Below, one piece after another: positions 1 through 8,982 of a stretch of DNA of 64,000 bases (position 1 is the stretch's first letter; each line of letters opens with the position of its first letter). Below the pieces are notes generated by a model. That model searched no databases. It was given only the letters and a program-made list of their open reading frames with translations, and was not told the DNA's origin. A program made the translations under genes and the position numbers. This stretch comes from Bradyrhizobium diazoefficiens. GTDB lineage: Bacteria > Pseudomonadota > Alphaproteobacteria > Rhizobiales > Xanthobacteraceae. The stretch spans positions 6,135,001 to 6,199,000 of the forward strand of contig NZ_CP067100.1 in NCBI RefSeq assembly GCF_016616235.1, in the 5' to 3' direction.

Positions 1-209
1 ACGGCGATCAGCACCGCCGCGGGCCGAACCGGCTGCTCGCGCGCGACGATCTCCAGCATCTTGTCGGTGCCGGGATCGCCGGAGGCGGGAATGATGTTGG
101 GATCATAGAGGCCGGGCGGCACGTCGAAGCCGAGCCGCGCCCTGGAGCGGGTGAAGAAATCCGCAGCGCCGATCGCGACGGGCTCGTTTCTCAGGATAGG
201 CTTGTTCAA
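1..209 (-). CDS. CoA pyrophosphatase (NUDIX), N-terminal part; continues beyond the window
   Basis: Reading leftward from a TTG codon at 209, the frame stays open to the window edge for about 69 residues. The segment resembles the start of NudL/YeaB-type CoA pyrophosphatases: a helical lead with the pair FFTRSRARL, then a RPAAVLI strand that opens the Nudix fold. These enzymes split CoA and derivatives into 3',5'-ADP and 4'-phosphopantetheine. The Nudix box itself lies outside the window. The TTG overlaps the stop of the upstream DUF1285 gene by four bases (TTGA), which suggests translational coupling and an operon. The identification comes from the N-terminus only, so it is moderate. Confidence 0.6.
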   Translation of the reverse strand, partial: MNKPILRNEPVAIGAADFFTRSRARLGFDVPPGLYDPNIIPASGDPGTDKMLEIVAREQPVRPAAVLIA

Positions 210-817
210 AGCGCGGCCCTCACCTGCTCCGCGTCGGCCATGGCGAAGAATTCGCCTGATGATTCGACGCCGAACATCGGCTGGCCATCGACCATCCGCT
301 CCTCGCCCATGTCAACCAGATCGTAGTAGAGCGCGCGGGTGACCTTGGCCCAGAGATCAGCGCGGACGTGCAGATACGGCGTCAGCCCGCCATCCTGCGC
401 CTGCTCGAAGCGCAGCCGGTGCGCGGCGTCGCAAATGACCCAGTCGTCGACGTTGGTGCGGAAGCTCAGCACGCGATGGTTGTCCTCGCTGTCCTCACGC
501 ATCTCGACCGCCATGAACGGCGCATCGTCGACGCGAATGCCGACCTTCTCCACCGGCGTGACGAGGAAATGCTTGTCGCCTTCGCGCTTGAGGATGGTCG
601 AGAACAGGCGGACCAGCGCGTGACGGCCGATTGGCGTCCCCATGTAGAACCAAGTGCCATCACCGGCGATTCGGATGTCGAGATCGCCGCAAAACGGCGG
701 ATTCCACAGATGCACCGGAGGCAGGCCCTTTTTGGCGCCCTCGGCACTGGCAGCACTTTTGGCGGCGGCAGTCAGCCCCTCAAGTCCGCGATCGGCACTC
801 TGCCCTTGGTTCGCCAT
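206..817 (-). CDS. DUF1285 family protein
   Basis: A 203-residue cytoplasmic protein with no signal peptide. The body from about residue 33 (LPPVHLWNPPFCGDLDIRI) to the end matches what I recall of the DUF1285 family, small proteins of unknown function found in proteobacteria. An Ala/Lys-rich linker of about 30 residues precedes it. The ORF is open further upstream, but ATG 817 is the first start with a purine-rich stretch (CAGGG) before it; ATG 838 is an alternative. The gene overlaps the following NUDIX gene by four bases. It is transcribed away from the moxR operon. Function is unknown. Confidence 0.8.
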   Translation of the reverse strand: MANQGQSADRGLEGLTAAAKSAASAEGAKKGLPPVHLWNPPFCGDLDIRIAGDGTWFYMGTPIGRHALVRLFSTILKREGDKHFLVTPVEKVGIRVDDAPFMAVEMREDSEDNHRVLSFRTNVDDWVICDAAHRLRFEQAQDGGLTPYLHVRADLWAKVTRALYYDLVDMGEERMVDGQPMFGVESSGEFFAMADAEQVRAAL

Positions 818-1118
818 GGTTTGCCCTGACTTTGTCATTTGGCACGATATCAATTGGCACGATTGGTGCAGGTCTACGTTGTAAGTTGGCGCTCGGTTCC
901 ACTCCGGACAACTCGGGTGTGGAGGTCGCCACTTCGTGATGCCGTACATAACCCGAAGCCGATAAGGTGGGGATAGGTTAATTCAACGAATACATGGTCT
1001 TCCTGCTGGCCTTCCTGCAAGCCTAGCATAGGGCCCATGAGCTGACGTCCGATGATCCAGCCGATGTGCTGAAGTGACGACGCAAGCAAGCCGCATGGCA
1101 GGCTGAAGGAGCGAGCGA
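818..1118. other. Divergent intergenic region between DUF1285 and moxR
   Basis: No gene is seen in this stretch. It must hold promoters for both flanking operons. Two direct copies of TTGGCACGAT start at 839 and 854; the second forms a sigma-54-like element pointing toward moxR, listed separately. The last 20 bases carry the AAGGAG ribosome binding site of moxR. Confidence 0.6.
855..870 (+). promoter_or_regulatory. Putative sigma-54 (-24/-12) promoter
   Basis: The bases read TGGCACG, four spacer bases, then GTGCA. The invariant GG (856-857) and GC (868-869) are separated by exactly ten bases, as RpoN promoters require; the -12 box differs from TTGCA at one base. It points toward moxR, which starts about 240 bases downstream. 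No enhancer-binding site was identified, so a chance match is possible. Confidence 0.4.
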
Positions 1119-2117
1119 ATGGCGGAGAGTGTCGAGAAACTCGAGGACGGGATCGTCCGTTCGGCCGAGCAGGTGTCGAGCCAGATTCGCGCGGCGAAAG
1201 AGGCGATCGGCTCCGTCATCTTCGGCCAGGACCGCGTGATCGAGAACACGCTGGTGACGATCCTCTCCGGCGGCCACGCGCTCCTGATCGGCGTGCCGGG
1301 CCTTGCCAAGACCAAGCTGGTCGAGACGCTCGGCGTCACGCTCGGCTTGGATGCCAAGCGCATCCAGTTCACACCAGATCTGATGCCGTCGGACATTCTC
1401 GGCGCCGAGGTGCTGGACGAGAGCACCGCCGGCAAGCGCGCCTTCCGCTTCATTGCAGGTCCGGTGTTCGCGCAGCTGCTGATGGCCGACGAGATCAACC
1501 GCGCCAGCCCGCGCACGCAATCGGCGCTGCTGCAGGCGATGCAGGAGCAGCACATCACGGTTGCGGGTGCCCGTCACGATCTGCCGAAACCGTTCCACGT
1601 GCTCGCGACGCAAAATCCACTTGAGCAGGAAGGCACCTATCCGCTCCCCGAGGCGCAGCTCGACCGCTTCCTGATGGAGATCGACGTCGACTATCCCGAT
1701 CGCGACGCCGAGCGCCGCATCCTGTTCGAGACCACCGGCGCGGAAGAGACGCTGGCGAAGGGATCGATGAACGCAGATGCGCTGATCACCGCGCAGCGGC
1801 TGGTGCGCCGCCTGCCGGTCGGCGATTCCGTTGTTGAAGCCATCCTGTCGCTGGTGCGCTCGGCCCGTCCGGGCGAGGGGAGCAGCGAAGCCGGCAAGTT
1901 CATCGCCTGGGGCCCCGGCCCGCGCGCCAGCCAATCGCTGATGTTAGCTGTGCGCGCACGCGCGCTGATCGACGGCCGTCTTGCGCCCTCGATCGACGAC
2001 GTGCTCGACCTCGCCGAGCCCGTGCTCAAGCACCGCATGGCCTTGACGTTCCAGGCGCGCGCCGAAGGCCGCACCATTCCGGACGTGATCAAACAACTGA
2101 AAACACGGATCGGTTGA
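1119..2117 (+). CDS. MoxR-family AAA+ ATPase
   Basis: A 332-residue AAA_3 ATPase. Walker A is GVPGLAKT at residues 58-65, Walker B LLMADE at 120-125 followed by INR, and a sensor-1 Asn lies in ATQNPLEQEG near 166; the C-terminal part is the helical lid. MoxR ATPases act as chaperone-like remodelers with DUF58 and von Willebrand A partner proteins, affecting metalloenzyme maturation, envelope or stress phenotypes in different bacteria. Start chosen at the ATG preceded by AAGGAG. The next gene overlaps by one base (TGATG), so the four genes to about 8029 are probably one operon. The exact client is unknown. Confidence 0.92.
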   Translation: MAESVEKLEDGIVRSAEQVSSQIRAAKEAIGSVIFGQDRVIENTLVTILSGGHALLIGVPGLAKTKLVETLGVTLGLDAKRIQFTPDLMPSDILGAEVLDESTAGKRAFRFIAGPVFAQLLMADEINRASPRTQSALLQAMQEQHITVAGARHDLPKPFHVLATQNPLEQEGTYPLPEAQLDRFLMEIDVDYPDRDAERRILFETTGAEETLAKGSMNADALITAQRLVRRLPVGDSVVEAILSLVRSARPGEGSSEAGKFIAWGPGPRASQSLMLAVRARALIDGRLAPSIDDVLDLAEPVLKHRMALTFQARAEGRTIPDVIKQLKTRIG

Positions 2118-3061
2118 TGGCCGCGGAGACCGGGCACACAGCAAAGGAGATCATCGCGATCCGACGTGCCGATGGCGAAAGCCGTACGCTCGCCGCGTCG
2201 CTGCCGCGCCTGGTGCTGGAAGCACGCCGTATCGCCGCCAACGTGATCCACGGTCTGCACGGACGGCGCCGCGCCGGCTCCGGCGAGAATTTCTGGCAGT
2301 ACCGCCGCTTCGTCTCCGGCGAGCCGGCGCAGAACGTCGACTGGCGCCGCTCGGCGCGGGACGACCATCTCTATGTCCGCGAGCTCGAATGGGAAGCCTC
2401 GCACACGATCTGGATCTGGCCCGACCGCTCGCCGTCGATGGCGTTCGCCTCGAAGACCGCGCGCGAGTCCAAGCTCGAGCGCACGCTGATCGTCGCCTTC
2501 GCGCTGGCCGAGTTGCTGGTCGCGGGCGGCGAGCGCGTCGGCATTCCCGGGCTGATGGCGCCGACCGCGAGCAGGAGCGTCATCGACAAGATGGCGCAGG
2601 CGATGCTGCATGACGGCGGCGACCGCCTGAGTTTGCCGCCGTCCTTCGTCCCTTCCGCGCTCGCCGAGACGATCGTGCTGTCGGATTTCTGGTCGCCGAT
2701 CTCGGAGATCAGGACGACGCTCGCGGGCCTGTCCGGCTCCGGCGCGCATGGCACGCTGGTGCAGGTCGTCGATCCCGCCGAGGAGACGTTCCCCTATTCA
2801 GGACGCGTCGAGTTCGTCGAGCCCGAAGGCTTCGGCATGATCACCGCCGGCCGGGCCGAAAGCTGGACACAGGATTACACCGCGCGGCTCGCGCTGCACC
2901 GCGACCAGATCCGCGCCGAGACCAGCAAGCTCGACTGGCTGTTCACGACCCATGCGACCGACCGCTCCGCGGCCGAACTGCTGCTGTTCCTGCATGCCGG
3001 CATGCAGGTGAGCAAGTCCGGCGCCCGCACCACGACGATCAAGGCGGGGCCGGCCGCATGA
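2117..3061 (+). CDS. DUF58 domain protein, MoxR partner
   Basis: A 314-residue protein with the DUF58 hallmark around residues 55-95: QYRRFVSGEP, then VDWRRSARDDHLYVRE. DUF58 proteins normally sit next to MoxR ATPases and carry a degenerate VWA-like fold in their C-terminal half; here IWIWPDRSPSM at about 98-108 would be the MIDAS-like strand. No membrane segment is obvious, so it is probably cytoplasmic. Its ATG overlaps the moxR stop by one base; a TTG one codon earlier is also possible. Its own stop overlaps the next gene by four bases (ATGA). Role by context: adaptor or client of the MoxR ATPase. Confidence 0.88.
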   Translation: MAAETGHTAKEIIAIRRADGESRTLAASLPRLVLEARRIAANVIHGLHGRRRAGSGENFWQYRRFVSGEPAQNVDWRRSARDDHLYVRELEWEASHTIWIWPDRSPSMAFASKTARESKLERTLIVAFALAELLVAGGERVGIPGLMAPTASRSVIDKMAQAMLHDGGDRLSLPPSFVPSALAETIVLSDFWSPISEIRTTLAGLSGSGAHGTLVQVVDPAEETFPYSGRVEFVEPEGFGMITAGRAESWTQDYTARLALHRDQIRAETSKLDWLFTTHATDRSAAELLLFLHAGMQVSKSGARTTTIKAGPAA

Positions 3062-5871
3062 TGGGATTGCCGCTCGCCTTCACCGAACCGCTGCTCCTGA
3101 TCGGCCTGATCAGCCTGCCGGTGCTGTGGTGGCTCTTGCGCGTGATGCCGCCGCGGCCGCGCCGGATCGAGTTTCCGCCGACGCGCCTGTTGTTCGACAT
3201 CGCGCCGCGGGAGGAGACGCCGTCGCGGACGCCGTGGTGGCTGACCGCGCTGCGCCTGCTCGCTGCGGCGCTCGTGATTTTCGCTGCCGCCGGCCCGATC
3301 TGGAATCCGCAGACCGGGCTTGCCGGCAGCAAGGCGCCGCTGATGATCATGTTCGACGACGGCTGGAGCGCGGCGTCGAACTGGGACATCCGGATCAGGG
3401 CCGCCGACGAGCTGATCGCCAATGCCGAGAACGACCGCCGCGCCATCGCGCTGGTGCCGCTGTCCGAGCCGACCCGCGACATCACCCTGATGCCGGCGGG
3501 CGCGGCGCGCGTCGCGCTGCGGCAGCTCGCGCCAAAACCCTATTCGATCGACCGCGTTGAAACCCTTGTCGCCATCGACCGTTTCCTGAAGGCGACCGGC
3601 GACTGCGAGATTGCCTGGCTGTCAGACGGCGTTGACACCGGTCGCGGCGAAGAATTCGTGGCTGGTCTCGGCAAGACCATCGGCGACCGCAGCCTGACCA
3701 TCTTCGAAGGCGGCACCTCCGCGCCGCTGGCGCTCGTCGCGGCCGAGAACGCCGCCGCGAAGATGACGGTGAAGGTGCTGCGCACCGACAGCGGCATCGC
3801 GGCCGGCACCGTGCGTGCGCTGGACCAGAAGGCCTCGCCGATCGGCGAAGCGCGCTTCTCCTTCGGTCCGCAGGACAAGGAGACCGACGCCGCGTTCGAC
3901 CTGCCGGTCGAGCTGCGCAACGACATCACGCGGCTGGAGATCTCGGGCGAGCGCTCCGCCGGCGCGGTGCAGCTGCTCGACAAGCGTTGGCGCCGTCGCG
4001 CCATCGGCATCGTCTCGGGCGCGACCAGCGAGACCGCACAGCCGCTGCTGGCGCCGACCTTCTATCTCACCCGCGCGCTGGCGCCATTCGCCGATGTGCG
4101 GCTGGCCGACAAGGGCTCGCCGCAGCAGGGCATCACGCAGTTTCTCGACCAGAAGCTGCCGATGATCATTTTGGCCGATGTCGGCACCATCGCGCCTGAC
4201 ATCCGCGAGCGCCTCAATGCCTGGATCGACCAGGGTGGCGTGCTGGTGCGGTTCGCCGGCCCCCGCCTGGCGCAGGCCGAGGACGATCTCGTGCCGGTCA
4301 AGCTGCGCAAGGGCGGCCGCACGCTCGGCGGCAGCCTGACCTGGGAGAAGCCGCAGCATCTTGCTTCCTTTGCGGCCGACGGCCCGTTCGCAGGCGTCGC
4401 GGTCCCCAAGGATGTCACCGTGAGCCGGCAGGTGCTGGCCGAGCCCGACGCGGTGCTCGCCACCAAGAGCTGGGCGTCGCTGGAAGACGGCACGCCGCTG
4501 GTCACCGGCGAGCATCGCGGCAAGGGCCTCGTCAGCCTGTTCCACGTCAGCGCCGACATGCGCTGGTCGGATCTGCCGATGTCAGGCACCTTCGTCGAAA
4601 TGCTGCGGCGGGTCGTCGACATGTCCGGCTACACCGCCAAGCCCGGCGCCGGGGTTGCCGCCGAGGCCACCACCGAGACGGTGGCGCCGCTGCACATCCT
4701 CGACGGCTTCGGCGCGTTCGGCCCGCCGCCTGCGACCGCAAAGCCGCTGCCTGCGGATTACCGCGACCGCGCCACGCCCGATCATCCGCCCGGCTTCTAC
4801 GGTCCGGCAGAAGGACCGCTCGCCGTGAACACGCTTGCCAGCGCCGACCGCATCGCAGCCCTGAACACCGCGAGCCTGCGCGCCCGGCATGCCACCTACA
4901 CCAATGCCGAGCCGCGCGACCTGCGCGGCTGGCTGCTGTCGACGGCGCTCGCGCTGTTCCTGATCGACGCCGTCATCGTCGCCGTGCTCGGCGGCGGCAT
5001 CGCCGCGCTGCTGCGCCGCCGCGCCGCGCCGGCGATGATCGTGCTCGGGCTGATGCTGCTAGGCGCCGCGGGCCTCGTCCCCACGCCGTCGCGCGCCGAC
5101 AGCGCCGCGGACGATTTCGCGATGAAGGCGACCTCGCAGACCCGTCTCGCCTATGTCGTCACCGGCAATGCCGACGTCGATTCCATCGTCAAGGCGGGCA
5201 TGAACGGCCTGACGCTGTTCCTGGCGCAGCGCACGGCGCTGGAGGCCGGCGATCCCGTCGGCATCGATCCGGCGCGCGACGAGCTCGCCTTCTTCCCGCT
5301 GATCTACTGGCCGATCGTGCCCGGCGCGCCCAAGCCGCCTCAGGACGCCATCAACAGGATCGACGCCTACATGAAGCAGGGCGGCACCGTGCTGTTCGAC
5401 ACCCGCGACGCCATCGAGGCGCCGCCCGGCGACAACGGCGCGGCGCAGACCCCGGCCATGCAGACGCTGCGCGACATCCTGTCCTCGCTCGATGTCCCCG
5501 AGCTCGAACCGGTGCCGCGCGAGCACGTGCTGACCAAGACCTTCTATCTGCTGCGCGACTTCCCCGGCCGCTTCAACACCGGCCAGACCTGGGTCGAGAC
5601 CTTGCCGCGCGAAGAGGACGAGGACAGCGCGCAGCGGCCGGCGCGCGGCGGCGATGGCGTCTCGCCGATCATCATCACCTCGAACGATCTCGCCGGCGCC
5701 TGGGCGGTGCGGCCCGACGGCCAGGCCATGCTGCCCGTGACCGGCGGCGACCCCCGCCAGCGCGAATTCGCCTACCGCGCCGGCGCCAATATCGTGATGT
5801 ACACCCTGACCGGCAACTACAAGGCCGACCAGGTGCACGCACCGGCCCTGATCGAACGGTTGGGGCAATGA
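3058..5871 (+). CDS. BatA-like/DUF4159 large membrane protein
   Basis: A 937-residue protein. The N-terminus has two membrane segments (about 8-30 and 62-82), the double-transmembrane module seen in BatA-type aerotolerance proteins. A VWA-like domain follows near residues 93-215, but its first metal-site motif is degenerate: FDDGWSAAS instead of D-x-S-x-S. Further transmembrane helices lie near 625-680, and the last 240 residues, starting near TRLAYVVTGNADV, match DUF4159 as I remember it. It is the third gene of the moxR operon, overlapping DUF58 by four bases. The stop codon lies inside a palindromic repeat. Role inferred: inner-membrane partner of the MoxR system. Confidence 0.85.
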   Translation: MMGLPLAFTEPLLLIGLISLPVLWWLLRVMPPRPRRIEFPPTRLLFDIAPREETPSRTPWWLTALRLLAAALVIFAAAGPIWNPQTGLAGSKAPLMIMFDDGWSAASNWDIRIRAADELIANAENDRRAIALVPLSEPTRDITLMPAGAARVALRQLAPKPYSIDRVETLVAIDRFLKATGDCEIAWLSDGVDTGRGEEFVAGLGKTIGDRSLTIFEGGTSAPLALVAAENAAAKMTVKVLRTDSGIAAGTVRALDQKASPIGEARFSFGPQDKETDAAFDLPVELRNDITRLEISGERSAGAVQLLDKRWRRRAIGIVSGATSETAQPLLAPTFYLTRALAPFADVRLADKGSPQQGITQFLDQKLPMIILADVGTIAPDIRERLNAWIDQGGVLVRFAGPRLAQAEDDLVPVKLRKGGRTLGGSLTWEKPQHLASFAADGPFAGVAVPKDVTVSRQVLAEPDAVLATKSWASLEDGTPLVTGEHRGKGLVSLFHVSADMRWSDLPMSGTFVEMLRRVVDMSGYTAKPGAGVAAEATTETVAPLHILDGFGAFGPPPATAKPLPADYRDRATPDHPPGFYGPAEGPLAVNTLASADRIAALNTASLRARHATYTNAEPRDLRGWLLSTALALFLIDAVIVAVLGGGIAALLRRRAAPAMIVLGLMLLGAAGLVPTPSRADSAADDFAMKATSQTRLAYVVTGNADVDSIVKAGMNGLTLFLAQRTALEAGDPVGIDPARDELAFFPLIYWPIVPGAPKPPQDAINRIDAYMKQGGTVLFDTRDAIEAPPGDNGAAQTPAMQTLRDILSSLDVPELEPVPREHVLTKTFYLLRDFPGRFNTGQTWVETLPREEDEDSAQRPARGGDGVSPIIITSNDLAGAWAVRPDGQAMLPVTGGDPRQREFAYRAGANIVMYTLTGNYKADQVHAPALIERLGQ

Positions 5872-5945
5872 GCATGATCCGGAAAAGTGGAAGCCGGTTT
5901 TCCCTCGCGACAAACGCGGAACGCGTTTGCGCGGAGATCATGCTC
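5870..5945. repeat. Palindromic intergenic element, GAGCATGATC type
   Basis: The outer arms GAGCATGATC (5870-5879) and GATCATGCTC (5936-5945) are perfect inverted repeats. Inside are further complementary pieces: GGAAAA/TTTTCC, and a CGCGGAACGCG core. I recognise this as a dispersed palindrome common between genes in Bradyrhizobium and relatives. It begins within the stop codon of the DUF4159 gene and separates it from the last gene of the operon, where a transcript hairpin could affect relative expression. Confidence 0.75.
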
Positions 5946-5965
5946 AAACTGAATAGAAGATCGAT

Positions 5966-8029
<2,064 letters not shown>

Positions 8030-8079
8030 ATTCCTAGAGCTTGGTGAGATGAGCTCGCCCAGCGCCGCAACGGCGGTGC

Positions 8080-8233
8080 GTTCCCTCCCCCCTTGTGGGG
8101 GGAGGGCTAGGGAGAGGGGTGGCCCAGCAAGTGGTGCCGGTTATTGGCGATGCATCACACGTAGGTGCGCGACGGAAAGAACCCCCGTGTGGCACCCCCC
8201 TCCCTGCCCCTCCCCCACAAGGGGGGAGGGAAC
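8080..8233. repeat. Long inverted repeat, GTTCCCTCCCCCCTTGTGGG type
   Basis: The left arm (about 8080-8124) and right arm (about 8190-8233) are near-perfect reverse complements made of CCCTCCCCCCTTGTGGGG and a second GGGAGGGG block, around a loop of about 65 bases. A transcript would fold into a long hairpin. It lies after the moxR operon and may end its transcription. A weakly related half element is seen at 23956-23978. Confidence 0.8.
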
Positions 8234-8364
8234 GGGGAGAGCAACGCTGTTGGCCCAACTCGAATCGACTTCAGCCCATAATGATCTAGTTGCCCGAACG
8301 ACACATCGGGGCGGCTGCCTTCGCCCGCAGGGCCGTACGCCGTTGACATCCGTTCCCCGACCCT

Positions 8365-8387
8365 GCGATGTTACACTATAACATCGC
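8365..8387. promoter_or_regulatory. Putative Zur box (zinc uptake regulator operator)
   Basis: The sequence is GCGATGTTA, five bases, TAACATCGC, with perfect 9-base arms. It matches the core ATGTTATA-n-TATAACAT of the Zur consensus known from proteobacteria except in the centre. It lies 45 bases upstream of the DUF2946 gene, which precedes a ZnuD-like TonB receptor, exactly where zinc-dependent repression is expected. Confidence 0.75.
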
Positions 8388-8432
8388 GACCGCCCGCAAT
8401 TGGCGCCTCGCGATGTGGGGTGGCGTTTCCAG

Positions 8433-8837
8433 ATGAAGTGGTTCCGGTCGAATATCAGGCACGGCGCCCGGCTCGCGTTGTTCGCGATGCTGGTGCAGTT
8501 CGCGCTGACCTTCGGCCACAGCCACTGGTTCGCGCAGGCAACGCCGCTCGCGGCAGCCTCGCTCCAGCAGACGGATAGCAGCAACAGAAGCGCTTCGACC
8601 GACCGCGCGGCGGTCCAGAAGCAATCGCCAGCGAGCCCCCACAGAGAGCAGCCAGGCGAGGACAATTGCGCGATCTGCGCCGTCTTCGCGATGGCAGGCA
8701 CCGTTCTGTTCGCGACGCCGCCTCTGTTGCAACTGCCGCAGGCCATCGAGCTGCTTTATCGCACCACCGATGCCGAGTTCATCCATTTGAAATCGGCTGG
8801 CACGGCGTTCCAGCCGCGCGCGCCTCCCGCATCCTGA
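8433..8837 (+). CDS. DUF2946-like small membrane protein, probably metal related
   Basis: A 134-residue protein with an N-terminal hydrophobic segment (about 11-27), then HSH (His29, His31), a Gln/Ser-rich stretch, NCAIC (Cys79, Cys82) and a second hydrophobic segment (about 83-100). This layout fits DUF2946, small proteins often found near copper or zinc genes. Function is not established. ATG 8433 was chosen; a TTG at 8400 would add eleven residues lying too close to the operator. A Zur-like box is directly upstream and a TonB receptor starts 145 bases downstream, so the protein may take part in zinc handling by context. Confidence 0.7.
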   Translation: MKWFRSNIRHGARLALFAMLVQFALTFGHSHWFAQATPLAAASLQQTDSSNRSASTDRAAVQKQSPASPHREQPGEDNCAICAVFAMAGTVLFATPPLLQLPQAIELLYRTTDAEFIHLKSAGTAFQPRAPPAS

Positions 8838-8982
8838 CTTCCAACGTCTGATCACGCCCGGGCGCGCCGCTTTCAGGCGAATGCCCGGGAGAAGTTGAAG
8901 TCGAATTCCGTCGCGCCGCGACGGCAGGCCGCCTCCGATCAACAGACAATCATCCGGACGGCGCCTGACTGGAATCAGGACC

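Larger units (their letters stand above)
8030..8432. other. Intergenic region with palindrome and Zur-type operator
   Basis: About 400 bases without a gene. It contains a 154-base near-perfect palindrome (8080-8233) and a Zur-like box (8365-8387), both listed separately. A TTGACA at 8343-8348 could be a -35 element, but no -10 lies at the usual 16-18 base spacing. Confidence 0.7.

Noticed and set aside
839..848. First TTGGCACGAT copy as a second sigma-54 promoter
   Set aside because: The -12 GC is not present at ten bases from GG.
8343..8348. TTGACA as -35 box of the DUF2946 promoter
   Set aside because: No suitable -10 sequence at 16-18 bases; the Zur-like box lies at 23 bases or more. The promoter may still be near, but this pair cannot be supported.
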